Source: Primula veris
Lineage: Eukaryota; Streptophyta; Magnoliopsida; Ericales; Primulaceae
NCBI GenBank assembly: GCA_963682055.1
Contig: OY821740.1
Location: forward strand, 40,444,795 to 40,508,794
Length of the DNA: 64,000 bases
Reading direction: 5' to 3'
A program made the translations under genes and the position numbers. This document shows, in pieces, positions 9,801 to 22,569 of the stretch; the stretch's first letter is position 1, and every line of letters begins with the position of its first letter. The notes under the pieces were generated by a model. It was given only the letters and a program-made list of their open reading frames with translations, was not told the origin of the DNA and ran no database searches.

Positions 9801-12800
9801 GATACACAACGAGATGGAAAAGCAAAATGAAAACAACGTCGAACAAACATCTCCACGAGGCGTACTAGAGATTCCTATATCGGGAACAGACTCTGACAAT
9901 AGCAGTGTTAGTAGTGATAGCAGAAGTGAGAGTATCAACAGCAGTGTTAGTAGCGATAGCACAATTGACAGTATCAAGGGCTCCTCGGGGACAGATAAAT
10001 TAATAGTTAAGCGTAGCTTCTCGTTAAAGAATCATGGGCCAAATTTGAGAAAGCTGTTTTTCAACATAAGGAGAAAGTCCATAAGGCGGTTTTACTCGTT
10101 TCCCTTAGTGTCTTCTTCTGGTGATAATGGGGTAAATACGAGGAGTTTGAGAGAAGAATTAAATAGCGAAGATGATGATATTGGCCGCGGTGATGACGTG
10201 GCACCGAAGTCTTCATGGAGGATTTTCAGTTGTGAAGAGCTTGTGGCTGCTACTGACGATTTCAGCGATGGTAAGAGCGGAAAGTTTGAATCATTCTTTA
10301 ATTCTTTTTAGTTTTTTCTTGCAGAAAGTGATGTAGAATAAAAATAACCGCTTCTTTTTCTTTTAACACGAAAGCTATTCCTTAATTAACTTGTTCACAT
10401 CATTTGGACTTTTTATGGAGATTTTTGATATAGAGATATAAGCTTGATTGTTATAAAAAATAAGCAAGTTGTATAAGAATGTGACTTTTTTGAACACGGA
10501 ATTGGAAATTTGAAGAAGTACTGAAGTTGTTTTTATTACTCATCTTTCTTTAATACTATTGTCCATATAAATTTTTGTGAATAAACTAATCTTTTACATG
10601 TTTTAGACTTTTCTATGGCAATTCCTTGAAAGTGATATATAATATACTGTTTTGAAGATTGGAAGCAAGATAAGAAAGTGACATTTTTGGAAATGGACTT
10701 GAAAATAAAGAGAAGTTAGAAATTCAACACCACTACTACATATTTTGAGTTGAATATAGTTAGTCTCTTCGATTTCAAAAAATTATCTCCTTTACTATTA
10801 AGCTGCCGTGTATTTTACCTTCAGCTTTTATGCTGAGTTTTCCTTTGGGACGGCCGCAATAAACTAGAAGTTATAAGCTTGAAAATTGACTTATTTTTTT
10901 CAGTTGATAAAAGGGAACTTTTTTGCTTAAAATCTGCAGGCAAATTTGTATAATTATTACTTTAAGAACTTGACATAATGCAACTAGGAAATAAAATATG
11001 ACTACGACAAAACCTAAGATTTCTATGATTTGGAGTACTCAAGAAACAATCAACTTCAGCACCAATTCACACCAATTACGATTTTTTGAAACCATCCAGC
11101 GGTGTTTAGTTTCCGTCTTCCATAGTGCAGAACAAAGTCTTGTATGCTTTAAAATTTTACAGTAAAACGCATAATGAGAGTAAGGTTTTATGTAAAATAT
11201 GGGAATCTGTCCCTTCTTATATCACTACTCATTACAAATATCTGTTTATTGTTTTCATTATGAACTTTGATAGAGAACTTAATTGGAAAAGGAGGTCATG
11301 CTGAGGTTTTCAAAGGACACCTGTCTGATGGCGAAGTTGTCGCGGTAAAAAGAATTATGGAAAAGGGGAAGAAAGAAGAAAATAGAGTCGGAAATTTCTT
11401 ATCTGAACTCGGAATCATCGCTCACGTAAACCACCCAAATGCTGCTAAGTTTATCGGATTTGGCACTGATGGTGGTTTACATCTCATCCTAGAGTTCTCT
11501 CCTATTGGAAGCCTAGCTTCTGTCCTTCATGGTGCCAAATTATTTTCGCCTTAATTCTATTTATTTATTCGAAAGGGCTCTTATTGATGCAGCTTTTATA
11601 CTACTCTAATTTTGAGTATTGGAGATATTTTGGTTATTCTCGCTTAAATTTTCTAACCTATTGAGCTGGTCGGCCAACTGCATTATTATTAGAGCCTTAA
11701 CATATATTTTTTTTTTTTATGATTGTTAGTTTATTTTCAATGTGTTTTTATCAATCCCCTATACCACAACTTTTAAACAAAAGTCCAATTAATTGGAAAC
11801 AGCTTCGACAAAAAACAAACTTCCAAACTTTATTTCTTTTGTTCATGTAACTGCTAAACAAGATTAATATCGTGTTTCAGGTAAAAGCGAGTGTCTGAAT
11901 TGGGACGTTAGGTTTAAGGTTGCTCTTGGAGTAGCAGAAGGTTTGAAGTATTTGCATTCCGAATGCCAGAGACGCATAATTCACAGAGATATCACGGCCT
12001 CAAATATTTTACTCACGGAAAACTACAAACCTCAGGTTAAGTTTTAGATCTATAGCCATTTTGAGATCCAAATTTTATTTTGGAATACAACTTTCTGACT
12101 GTTTGATTTCATGCTAGATATCCGACTTTGGGCTAGCAAAATGGCTCCCTGATAAATGGGTCCAACACGTTATGTACCCCATTGAGGGTACTTTTGGGTA
12201 AGGCTAAGTAACTAGGGTATTATTTTAGCACGTAATCTTCGTTTGGAATCAGTACATGAACTGGTGCAATACAGATAGCTATGAGGCCAGAAGCTGGTAT
12301 AATACAAATTCTTCTTTTCTTGGCCTGAAGAGGCTTGAATTTCATTTTGTTTTTTGCAAATAAAGAAGTTTGAATTTTGAAGTCAAATAAGTATGATCAA
12401 CTTTTTCTAGTCCACTAATAAGGTAGCTTATCTCATTAAAAATCTTCACAAAACAAGTCCATTGACTCTAGCTTATCTTAATAAAATCTCCAGAAAAACA
12501 AGTCCATTGATTCATTCCGACGTGTTTATATCTATTTTCGTAAATGTACACACTACTCTGAAAGGCTTATTAACTGAGCTGTTTTACTTTCACAATTATG
12601 AATTGTTTTAGCTACATGGCTCCTGAGTACTTTATGCATGGAATTGTGAACGAAAAAACCGATGTGTTTGCATTTGGAGTGTTATTGCTGGAACTTATAA
12701 CCGGACGTCGCGCAGTTGATTCATGTCGGCAAAGCCTTGTGATGTGGGTACGTTTAGGTTAATGAACTCTTCCTGTATAGATATAAAAATAAAATAGTCA

Positions 12801-13916
12801 AGGAAAACTCTTTTAAAAAAATCAGTGTGTTTGCTTGCATCTTTAAGGTCAAGTTTCTTTTGCTTGAAAGCTGAACTGCATTAGGCTTATGAGTTCTCAG
12901 GGTTGTTGGCCTGAAAAAAGCTAGAAAATTTAAGTTGGACCAACCCAACTTTTGTGTACCTAAAAATCCAGCTCATTTCCTTAAAATTTGCAACCAAACA
13001 TGTTCACAACTTATATTAGTTGCCGCACTAAGAAGTTTAAATTATAGGCAAAGCCCTTGCTAGAGAGGAATAATGTAAAGGATATAGCAGACCCTCGACT
13101 CGGAGAATCGTATGATATTGTCGAAATCAAACGAGTTATGTGGACAGCATTGGCATGCGTTCACCATTTGCCAACCTTACGCCCCAACATGTATCGGGTA
13201 CAAATAATTTCTAAATATTCCCTTCCTGTTGCTGCTGTTTTCACTTCTAAGTTTATTTGGTTGGTGATTTTAGACCTAGCTTATTTACTTTTTGTCTTTA
13301 AATTGTAATGCATCCGCTAGCCGGTATAGAAACTTATTATTCTTTAAACAGGCCTAAAAAAGATGAGGTTTTAAGCAGCATGAAACCCTGCTTCCAACTT
13401 AGTCTCAAATAAGTCAACTTATTTTCTTGAATGTTGTAGACAAACAAGCTCTAACACTCGGTAACAAGGTGATGCTAAGCCGAAAAATGGATGGTGATCT
13501 AGAACATAACTATTCCAAATTGACAAGAAAATAACATCTCACATGAGCTCTCAGGAAAATAATATTTCTTTTGCATTTGAGAATTAATATTGCAAGCTAA
13601 GTTTACAGAACTCATTAAAGAAGTTTGAGCTCGTAATTAGCTAATTATGTTTCTAGAAACTATAACAAGTAACGACCAAGTTCAAGTTTTCTTTTTTCCT
13701 TTATATAAAAAAAGAACAACTAGTCTTATAATTAACTTTGGAAAATATATGTAGGTTGTGCAACTACTAACAGGAGAAGAGGAGGGAGAGATAGAGGTGA
13801 GACAGAAGTGCGGTGTTGGCCGAACAGTACTATTGGATGCTTGCGACATAGACGATTATTCTTGTACGACTTATTTGAACGACCTTGATCGCCATAAACA
13901 ACTTGCTATGGAATGA
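9790..13916 (+). CDS. Receptor-like cytoplasmic Ser/Thr kinase, RLCK-VI / RBK type
   Basis: Seven coding exons: 9790-10270, 11274-11531, 11881-12035, 12118-12197, 12612-12747, 13048-13197 and 13755-13916. All junctions keep phase; the product is 473 aa. Residues 1-140 are Ser-rich and acidic (runs of SSVSSDS) with a basic patch; there is no signal peptide or membrane segment. The kinase domain follows [14 protein letters not shown]: glycine loop [18 protein letters not shown] lysine, [11 protein letters not shown] catalytic loop, [25 protein letters not shown] activation segment, and a C-terminal [12 protein letters not shown]. These are RLCK-VI hallmarks; family members include the Arabidopsis ROP-binding kinases RBK1 and RBK2, cytosolic partners of ROP GTPases. 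The catalytic-loop Lys (HRDxK) is Thr here. A leader intron (9612-9775) precedes the start. The exact orthologue (RBK1 or RBK2) is not settled. Confidence 0.92.
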
Positions 13917-16559
13917 AAAAAATTGCTGATTTTTATTTTCCCAATTTTTTGCTCTTTTATTCTTCTTGAAAGGTGTATAGTGAAAGTAAAGGAGTACCAT
14001 ATTTCACACGTACTAGTAAAGTTTGTAAAATGAAACACAAATGTAGTAACCAGGTTATTCAAGTTGATGATCAGCCTTTAAAACGTCTAATGTATAGAAG
14101 TTCTCTCTTCCCTTTCTTGTTTTAGCACAAAGACTTGTTACTTTGGAATGAAATTGTAGTTTGCACAAGTCTCAGCTTTTTTAATGGCATCGTCGAGAAC
14201 CGCTAATACATGTACATAAAAAATCTATAGAAGCTAAATCGATAATTGGCATGAACACAACTCCCCAATTTGTTGATTGAGAACCTATCTTAGGTATGCT
14301 GGTGAATAAATCAGGTTCTTCAACCGAACAAAAAAAGCATAGCAATACGTTTTCTTGATAGCTAATGTGCATCAGAATTTCATGATCATCGGATGCAAAG
14401 TTGTTTTCAATTCTCTGTAGGTCACACCTGCATTTATTACTTAAAAATATGTCTTAAGTTATAGTTCAGGCTTCAAATTGCATCTCTGAATGAAAAATGT
14501 AAATGACCCGCTAAAAAAAAAACCCAAATAGCGACGGGTTAGTGGCGATATTTTTTGTTACGAGCTTATTAGCGACGGTTTTTGTGACGGCTTTGTGACA
14601 GTTTAGTCAATTTGCGACAGATTTGTGACAACTTTTTAAATTAGCGATAGGCTTGTGACAGCTTTTGACTCTTAATAAATCAAACATTATTTTGTAGTGA
14701 CCATTAGTCTTGAAAAGTAACGTTGCTACTTCGATGATTGAAGTTCTTGAACAAGTAACATGATACAGTTAAATTTGAAACCTTGCATTCGATACACATT
14801 GAATATATTGAACCTTTATATAACAATATACTTATTTTAACAAAAGGTATGTAAATGGCAGATATCAGTACTTCTATTAAATAGGAAAATTCAATCATTT
14901 TGGCCTCTTTTGGGTTAGCCTGCCTGATCTTGGAGCAAGGTCTGGATTTTACATGACCTCTATATCGGTGGATTTATCTCATCATGTAGTCACCACATAG
15001 TGTTAGAAGTTAAGTAGGGGTCAATTTTTTTGTCACATTGGATTAGTTAGTTTACTTGTTAAATGTAATGATGATAGGCACTTGTTAAAATTCTTGTTAA
15101 CTGCAGAGAGGGAGTTAGGGGGGTGAGGTGACGATTTTGGTTACCTGTTTCACTTACTTGACAAGGTAAATAAAAAAGATTATCAAAAGCTTTTCATGCA
15201 ATATCTAATCTACAAATTGATTTTGCTTGCATATGTCTAACGTGTCCATTGTGATGTTTAGATGATGGCTAAAGTTACAGTGCATTTGTGTCAGTTAACA
15301 TCAATTTAAATATTTTTGTGTTATTATTTAGGGAGTGAATTTTACAAAGCACGATGCAGTTGCTATGATATAATTTGATACTTTTGATGTGAAAAATAGT
15401 GTCCCTTTTGTCAAACGTTTAACGTCTAAATAACTAGCTAGCATTCACATGCGTTATGTGGGAAACAAGAATTTGCAAAACGAAGTAGTATTATGCATTA
15501 ACCCATTCATGAAAGAAAAATGATTTATTTAAAGGATTGGTGGGGGATAATGGACAAAAATATGGTCAGTGGTTCATATTTCAATATCTCAGTGGTAACT
15601 ACTCTATTCTTTTAATCCATTTCGATCTACTCCATTAAACAAATATTACATTATTTGACTTCATTACCATGATTATCCTATTAATATGCGGATAAATAAA
15701 GTACAAACAACTCACATGGACCATAGTCATTTGCAGATAAGACAAATTCACTATAGTTATATGTATCTAACCCCACATCCTATATTACTTTTTCAAACAA
15801 GCCCAATTTTTTTCAATGTGTTTATGTGATGCCACATGCCACATTTTAAAACAACCCCAATGAAACATGGGTTTTTATCTCTATAATATTCTTCTTTACG
15901 CACCGTAATCTACTCATATGGGTTTGACGACTACTTATTAATAACATCATCTTTTCACTTTAAATGTAACTTTTTGGTTGCATAAAGTTACTCATTACAT
16001 TACAAATTGGGAAAAAATTGTTTACTACACCTTTTACTATTGACTTTTACCATATTAGTAAACGGTCTTTTTTTCTAATTTAAAATCTCCACATAACTAT
16101 TCTCATCCAATTAGAAGGACGAGTGTTTAACAATTGTAGTCACGTTTTCTCACCTATCATACACTGAGTGCAGTTGTATCAACATCCGTAAAAAAATAAA
16201 TTTGCAACAATTTCTCCAAATTATGATGATAGACCCTTAATTTTGCAGTTGTATCAACAAACGCAAATAGATTTCTAGATATGAGATATAGTGGCTGTAA
16301 TTTTACCAATTTATGATGAAAAATCCTTAAATTAAACAAAAATAGATAGACTGAATAATAAAATGGTAAAGCCCATAACATAATGTACTAAACAGATTTT
16401 TGTATCAATCGAAAGTAACGTTAAAATATAGAGTTAATTTAAAATAGCACTTACTACGAGGGGCTATTTGTAATTTAAACCAAATATATATAAAAATATA
16501 AATATCATAGTCAAGTAAAGTAAAGTAAAGTTTCCAACAAACATTAAACCAGAAAATCC
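13917..16559. other. Intergenic region, RBK to NIC1
   Basis: Apart from the CACTA-like element I see no gene, RNA or clear repeat here. Short open frames are AT-rich and lack family features. Confidence 0.55.
14509..14699. mobile_element. Small CACTA-like non-autonomous element
   Basis: The right end reads TTATTTTGTAGTG, the inverted form of a CACTACAAAA terminus. The left end reads CGCTAAAAAAAAAA, a one-base variant of CACTA. Both sides are flanked by ACC, the 3-bp target duplication expected of CACTA elements. The inside holds repeated GCGACGG and GTGACAG motifs, like the subterminal repeats of this superfamily. Length 191 bp, no coding capacity. Confidence 0.55.
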
Positions 16560-16602
16560 CTCTCTTTCTCTTTCTCTTTCTATCTCTATCTCTCTCTCTC
16601 TA
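16560..16602 (+). promoter_or_regulatory. CT-rich tract in the NIC1 5' leader
   Basis: An almost pure pyrimidine (TCTCTT / TCTC) run ends 9 bases before the start codon. CT-rich leader tracts are common near plant transcription starts. Confidence 0.45.
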
Positions 16603-16611
16603 AACGTAACA

Positions 16612-19600
16612 ATGGTGTCCGCGAAATTAATTGATGAGTTAAAGGAAGAGTTACCCGTACAACAAGAGATTTTATCTTTAACGGAAGATGTTAATTACGG
16701 TCTTGTTATCGTTGACGTCGTTAACGGCTTCTGCACCGTCGGTTCTGGCAATCTCGTAATTTTCCTTCTTCTCTTGTTTACTACATTTAATATTTATTTA
16801 CTTTTTAATCCGAGTGTTCAGTATTTTATGCAATAAGTAGTTATATATCTTTGTTGTTATTTTTTCAAACGTTATTCGTCGTTTCGTTTATGATTGTTAC
16901 TAGTAATCTACTACTATGATCAAGTTTTTTCATCTTGCTTGTTTTAGTTTTTTTTAGGTGTTGGTTCTTTGAATATAATGACCTGATTAGAATTAAAAAA
17001 AAATATGTGTAAAGCTTGTTTTCTTGCAGCTTTTTAAGTAAGTAAGTTGGCTTGTTTGAAAAAGGCTACGCTTTTTACGCATAGTTTAGAATTTTCTGTT
17101 TAATCAGGAAAGGGAAAAAAGAGACGCTTTTTTAGCTAAATGAGGGAGCTAATTAGCTAGATATATGCAGCTTTTAAGCTCCTATGCGGGATCGGTATGT
17201 AGCTTATAAGCCAATGAAAAGCCCAGCTTAGAACATGCAACGAAACAATTAGTTCACTTGAAAATATGTATAAAGACTGTTTGTCTGTTTTTGCAGCTTT
17301 TAAGTAAGTTGGCTTGTTTGAAAAATGGCTAAATTTTTATGTAGAGTTTAGAATATTTAGTTTAGTCATGGAAGTGAAAAAAGAGACGACTTTTTAGCTA
17401 AAAAAAGCAAGCTAATTAGCTAAATAAAAGCAGCTTTTAAGCTCGTCTGTGAGACAAATATCGGTATGTAGCTTATAAGCCAAGAAAAGACCAGATTAGA
17501 ATCTGCAACCAAACAACTAGTTCATTTGAAAATAGGGGTTTTATAGGTTTAGTACACCCAGGGGCGAAGCCAGGATGTGTAAATGGGGGGTGTCAAAATA
17601 TATGTATAAGTAACATATTTTTATGGGGGTGCCAAATCTACACCTAAAAAGAAATTGTACTAAAAAAAAATTGCGTCACTTGGGATTTCTAAAATTATGG
17701 GGGGTGCCGTGGCACCCGATCGTCCCCACTTAGCTTCCCCTGAGTACACCAAACTATCTGCTTTTAACGATTTGGGTATCCACCTTTCAAATTTTCCAAT
17801 TTAGGTATCACACTATAATAATTTTCCAATTTAGGTACCACCGTCTAAATAAATCACGGAATCATGTCACGTGACATTTGACAAACATTAATTTGAGAGG
17901 CTAATTTGACAATTTTGCATAAAAATATGTCATCCTATAAAAATATTTTCCCCAATTTCACACATAACAAAATTTTGGATTATATGCTAAATTTTTTTAT
18001 GTGTGAAATTGGGGGAAAAGTTTTTCTAGGATGACATATTTTTGTGCAAAATTGTCAAATTAGCCTCTCAAATTAATGTTTGTCAAATGTCACGTGACAT
18101 GATTTCGTGATTTATTAAGACGGTGGTACCTAAATTGGAAATTTATTATAGTGTGGTACCTAAATTGAAAAATTTGAAAGGTGGATACCCAAATCGTTAA
18201 CCGCACTATAGTTTGGGGTAGTAAATGTATTTTTTCCCTTTGAAAATATGTATAAAGACCATTTTTTTGCAGCTTTTAAGCAAATAAGTTGGCTTTTTTG
18301 AAAAAAGGCGAGGTTTTATGTTTAGTTTAGAACTTCTAGATTATTCAGGAAAGAGAAAAAAGAGACACCTTTTTAGCCTTGAAAGGCGAGCTGATTTGCT
18401 AAATAAAGGCAGCTTTTAAGCACATCTACTGGATAACTATCAGTATGTAGTTTATAAGCCAATGAAAAGCCAGCTTAGAACCTGCAACCAAACAACTAGT
18501 TGATGCTACTCCCAAATAAAACTTGTGGGCTTGCCCTTTAAACTTAGTTTAAACTTTTTACTATTATATGCTACTGTGTTTGATACGATAAATTAAGTGG
18601 ATTTTTTTTGAAAAGATCTAGAAATTTTACCATAATTGAATCGAGACTGAAATAAGCCAAATTATTTGGATGAAAAGATGCACCCGAGCAAGCCCTTTGA
18701 GTTGCGTACTGCAACAAAAGGAAACATAAATTCTCTTACTGTAAGAGCGGACATGAAACTTCTTGGATATTGTGGAAAAGCCAAACAGATTTGTTTGGAG
18801 GTAATTGATTACTAGATATATTAATAGTTTTGGATTTTATATATTGTTGTGGGGCTCTAACAAACTCTATTTGACTGTAAAGAGCAGAAATTGATGTGGA
18901 AAGGCTGGAAACTCTTTCATTTTAAAGTATGGTTAGGTCTGCTTTTATTTAGATTTCTTAAGATCGTATACAATACAAAGTGGAAAGTGATTGGTCCTCT
19001 TTAATCCCATGTTATATAGGCTCATTAGACAAAAAAACCTGACGGTCTTAAATAGCCAAGCCTATAGCAAATATATGCTTTTGGATTGCTTGGTTGTTTA
19101 CGTATCACTAGCGTGCATTTTGTGGGTTGGTTAGGGGAAATTTAATAGACAACAAAGTTGTAGTTTGTTATTTTACAATGCTATATAATTCAAGAGTTTA
19201 TAAAAACTCTGTTGTTTGTGCAATCGAAAAATAAATAGTACTAGAAAAACTATATAAGAAGCCAAAGAAGATAATTAACCAGATTCTAGTACAAAGTATG
19301 TAAGGCGGCTGCTTGCTCCCATATCCCAGATACACATAACTTTTGTAATATATGGTTCATTATTCAAAATGATTTTGCTGTTATTTAATTTCAGAATCCA
19401 TTAACTTTTCTGTTTTTTGTTTTATATGGGTATTCTGTTGTTTAATCGTGAGAGAATATCCAATGTAATATATTCTATGGCATTTCTTTATCTTTTCTTC
19501 ACTGGCTTCATCTAATTTCATATATTCTATTGTATATGGTTACTAGTCCTGCGTGTTTCCTCATCTGCTGACCAATAAATCGTGATTGAAAAATGAAAAT

Positions 19601-21805
19601 GTATACTACTCGATCCAATAACTTGACATTTAGAGTTTAATCTAAACAGATCAAATAAGTCTAAAAGCTAGATTCTCCTTTTGTCTCCTTTTATTTCGTT
19701 CTATGTAAACTATTCATAACAGCAAACACTTTACAGTCTTTACCAGTCTGATATCTCCTATTGATTCACTAATCAACATTGATGTCTTAGTAGGGTTTCT
19801 TTGCTAAAAGATGTCTCTCTTTGTTTATTTATAATGATTTTGGTCTCTTGCCCCTGATTTATTGTAATATATATTTGTTACAGGCTCCAGTAGTTCCAGA
19901 CAAACAAATATCTAATATGGTCGATGAGACAGTAAAGCTTGCAACTTCGTTTTGTGAAAAGAAAATGCCGGTTTTTGCCTTTATGGATTCTCATCATCCT
20001 GATGTTCCCGAACATCCTTATCCGCCTCATTGTATTGCTGGAACAGATGAATCAAAATTGGTTCCAGGTACTTTTATCTAATTTTATACACTTCTAAGGG
20101 TTCAAAGTATGCTTAAGAGCAGAGTTCATAATCGTGAAAAATTGTTAGAAATTGTGTTTTTACTTTTTTTAAGAACTTGTTTACTGATAAAAGTGCAATA
20201 AGTTGATTGTGGACCAACCCATTGTTAGTATCTATAAAAGCATACATAAACCTATGCTAGGAAACAAGTTCGTAGATAAGCTACCTTTCTTAGTAACTAT
20301 ATCTTATTTTGGTATTGTAACGAGCCAAACGTAGAAACTGTCACTGTGGAAAGTTTATATCACGTGAAATAATATTATACTTTTATATAAACTGGTTTAA
20401 CTATTATCTTAAATCTACGTTTATATATGACGAAATGATCCCAAGTAGCATGAAAGTAACTTCTTTTACTCCAATTATTTATTATTTTGTTACCTACAGC
20501 GCTGCAGTGGCTGGAAAGTGAACCTAATGTAACTCTAAGGTGCAAGGATTGTATTGATGGTTTTCTCGGTTCTATCAATAAAGACGGTTCCAATGTCTTT
20601 GTAGATTGGGTCAAGACCAACCAGATTAAAGTTGTGAGTTTTTAAGATGAAAGCTATAGTTGCAACGTCACTTTAAGTTTGTTTTGTTTTCTTTTGGCCC
20701 TTATGTTGTTATTTAGATAAATAAAACGATGGAATATTACCATCTAAAATGAATTTTTTTAACCAAATATATTAAAAAAAAGCAAATACAATGGACGTGA
20801 AATATTTTGTTGATTTGTCTTTTTGGTTTGGGTTAATGTTTGAAGGTTTTGGTTGTCGGAATATGCACGGACATCTGTGTTCTAGATTTTGTCTGTTCTG
20901 CTCTGTCAGCAAGGAATCGGGGTATTCTCCCTCCTCTAGAGGATGTGGTAGTGTACTCCCCTGCCTGTGCTACCTTTGATCTTCCGGTTCATGTTTCCAA
21001 AAACATCAAAGGTGCTTTAGCTCACCCACAGGTATAGCATCTTGCAATCGGAATGACTAATATTTTCCTTTTCCTTTTTGCCTTGCAATGCTTGAGTTCA
21101 GGTTCTACAAGAAAAAAAAAATGGGGCGACTTTATGGAATGTAGTGTTCTATGATTACACATCTGGAAATGAAAAACAAATTACATGAAATCAAAATTGA
21201 TTTTGTATATCAAGTTTAAATGTAAAATATCGTTTACTAGATTCGTTTACCATTGAAGTAGTAAAGAGCTCATGTTGATTCCTAATTTTAACTTGTTTAG
21301 TCGTATTACATCACATATGTAAAGGGTTGTAGGTGGAAAATTTTGTTGCTGCATGTCTGTTTCTTCTGTGTTGATGATTGGTAAAGTTGAAGTTTCAAAA
21401 ACTCCTAAGATTCAGTAGAACTGCATTGTTTTATACGTAAATAATAGGTTCACCTTTCACCCCTTTGGTTTTCTATAGCAGCTTTTTTGTAAATTGGGAA
21501 AACACTAACTTATCTTTGTTTTTTGGTATTTTAATCGAATATATATTCACCTTTCAATACAAAATCAAATATAACAACACTGTTATTACATATTTGCATA
21601 AGCCAATAAACTTCCGCTTAAACTCATATTTGTATGCGATTTGTTCTGCGTTTACTGATACAGAATGCCTTATACTAATACTTATGCATTTATGATGATT
21701 TGGTATCCACTTCTGGCTTATTAGGAAATTATGCATCATGTTGGGTTATATATGGCCAAGGGAAGAGGGGCCAAAGTTGTCTCCGAGGTTTCATTTGCTG
21801 CATAA
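16612..21805 (+). CDS. NIC1: Nicotinamidase (isochorismatase-fold), NIC1 type
   Basis: Five exons: 16612-16755, 19884-20067, 20500-20633, 20846-21031 and 21725-21805, all in phase, giving 242 aa, close to the length I recall for Arabidopsis NIC1. The enzyme hydrolyses nicotinamide to nicotinate and ammonia in the plant NAD salvage pathway; plant forms are soluble. Family features: VIVDVVNGFCTVG (catalytic Asp), DSHHPDVPEHPYPPHC (metal-binding Asp/His region), and VVGICTDICVLDFVCSAL with the nucleophilic Cys in the GICTDIC segment. The C-terminus is GLYMAKGRGAKVVSEVSF followed by AA. Intron 1 (16756-19883) is large and holds three tandem repeats, a Mutator-type foldback and a nested hAT element. 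An AATAAA signal follows at about 22016. Confidence 0.95.
17535..18238. mobile_element. Mutator-like foldback MITE with 10-bp target duplication
   Basis: Both sides are flanked by the 10-mer TTTGAAAATA (17525-17534 and 18239-18248). The element begins GGGGTTTTATAG and ends in CCC. Its two arms form a long imperfect inverted repeat, e.g. CACGTGACATTTGACAAACA on the left and TGTTTGTCAAATGTCACGTG on the right. Arms also carry GGTACC-bearing motifs. 704 bp including a nested 184-bp hAT element; about 512 bp before that insertion. No coding capacity. Confidence 0.82.
17559..17742. mobile_element. hAT-type MITE nested in the foldback element
   Basis: The perfect 8-mer AGTACACC flanks the element (17551-17558 and 17743-17750), as expected for hAT transposons. 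Ends are CAGGGGCGAAGCCAGG and, inverted, CAGGGGAAGCTAAGTGG. It interrupts the left arm of the foldback element, so it is the younger insertion. A related copy lies at 50185-50375. Confidence 0.88.
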
Positions 21806-22569
21806 AGAACGATGGTGCTTGGCTTGTTGGATTCGAAATTAAAGTATCAGTACCAAGTTTGGGAGATCATTCTTGTAAATGACTCCATGATTTTGAAGTT
21901 GTGTTGAGTTGTATAATTATTTATGAATAATTACTTTCGGGGTGATTTTCGATTGTAAGGCTTGTAGCTATGTAGATAATCGGAGGCAGTTGTATTTATT
22001 TTCTAAACATATTTGAATAAAAACATAATGAGAAAAAACTATGCAAACAAAGCTTGTGCTATTTTTACTCATATCGTGCCTGTTATCAAGTATTTAAATT
22101 ATATAAGATAGAAATGAATTTATAAAATTTTAGTTAAACAAGAAGATCCACATCGATGAGCTATTATGTACGCGTAAATTAAAAGATGCGGTAGCAACGC
22201 AAAAAATTCAGTAATCGTTACAAACTACTATATAAGTATTTTACATCATCCTAAATTTAATGTACAATGAAATAGTATTATTTATTACTATAAAGATGTG
22301 ATTTTATAACTAACTGGACTACAAAATTTTACGAAATATTATAATAGATAGTTTATTATTATTTATAACTGGTCCGAATTGGGACCGGAGTTTTTTATAA
22401 CTAGATGGAGTATAGAGTATTCGAGATGGAGGTTTTACTGTAATCTATTCAATTTGGGTAAAATTTCTTTATGGGGTTGAAAAATAACAGCATCTTTTAG
22501 TATAGGGATAAAAAGTGTAATATTTTTAACTACAAATAAATAAAATGGGGGATTTTTTTTTTTTGGCGA
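21806..22569. other. Intergenic region, NIC1 to MSL
   Basis: AT-rich, holding the NIC1 3' end (AATAAA at about 22016) and the MSL promoter. No coding sequence or clear repeat seen. Confidence 0.5.

Larger units (their letters stand above)
17001..18505 (+). repeat. Three tandem copies of an approximately 262-bp unit in NIC1 intron 1
   Basis: Units start near 17001, 17262 and (after a transposon) 18242. Each holds AATATGTRTAAAG, GCAGCTTTTAAG, GTTGGCTT, GAAAAAAGAGACG, GTATGTAGCTTATAAGCCAA and GCAACCAAACAACTAGTT-like blocks in the same order. Offsets are about 261 and 268 bp once the inserted element is removed. The copies differ by scattered substitutions and short indels, so the duplication is not recent. 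Confidence 0.82.
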
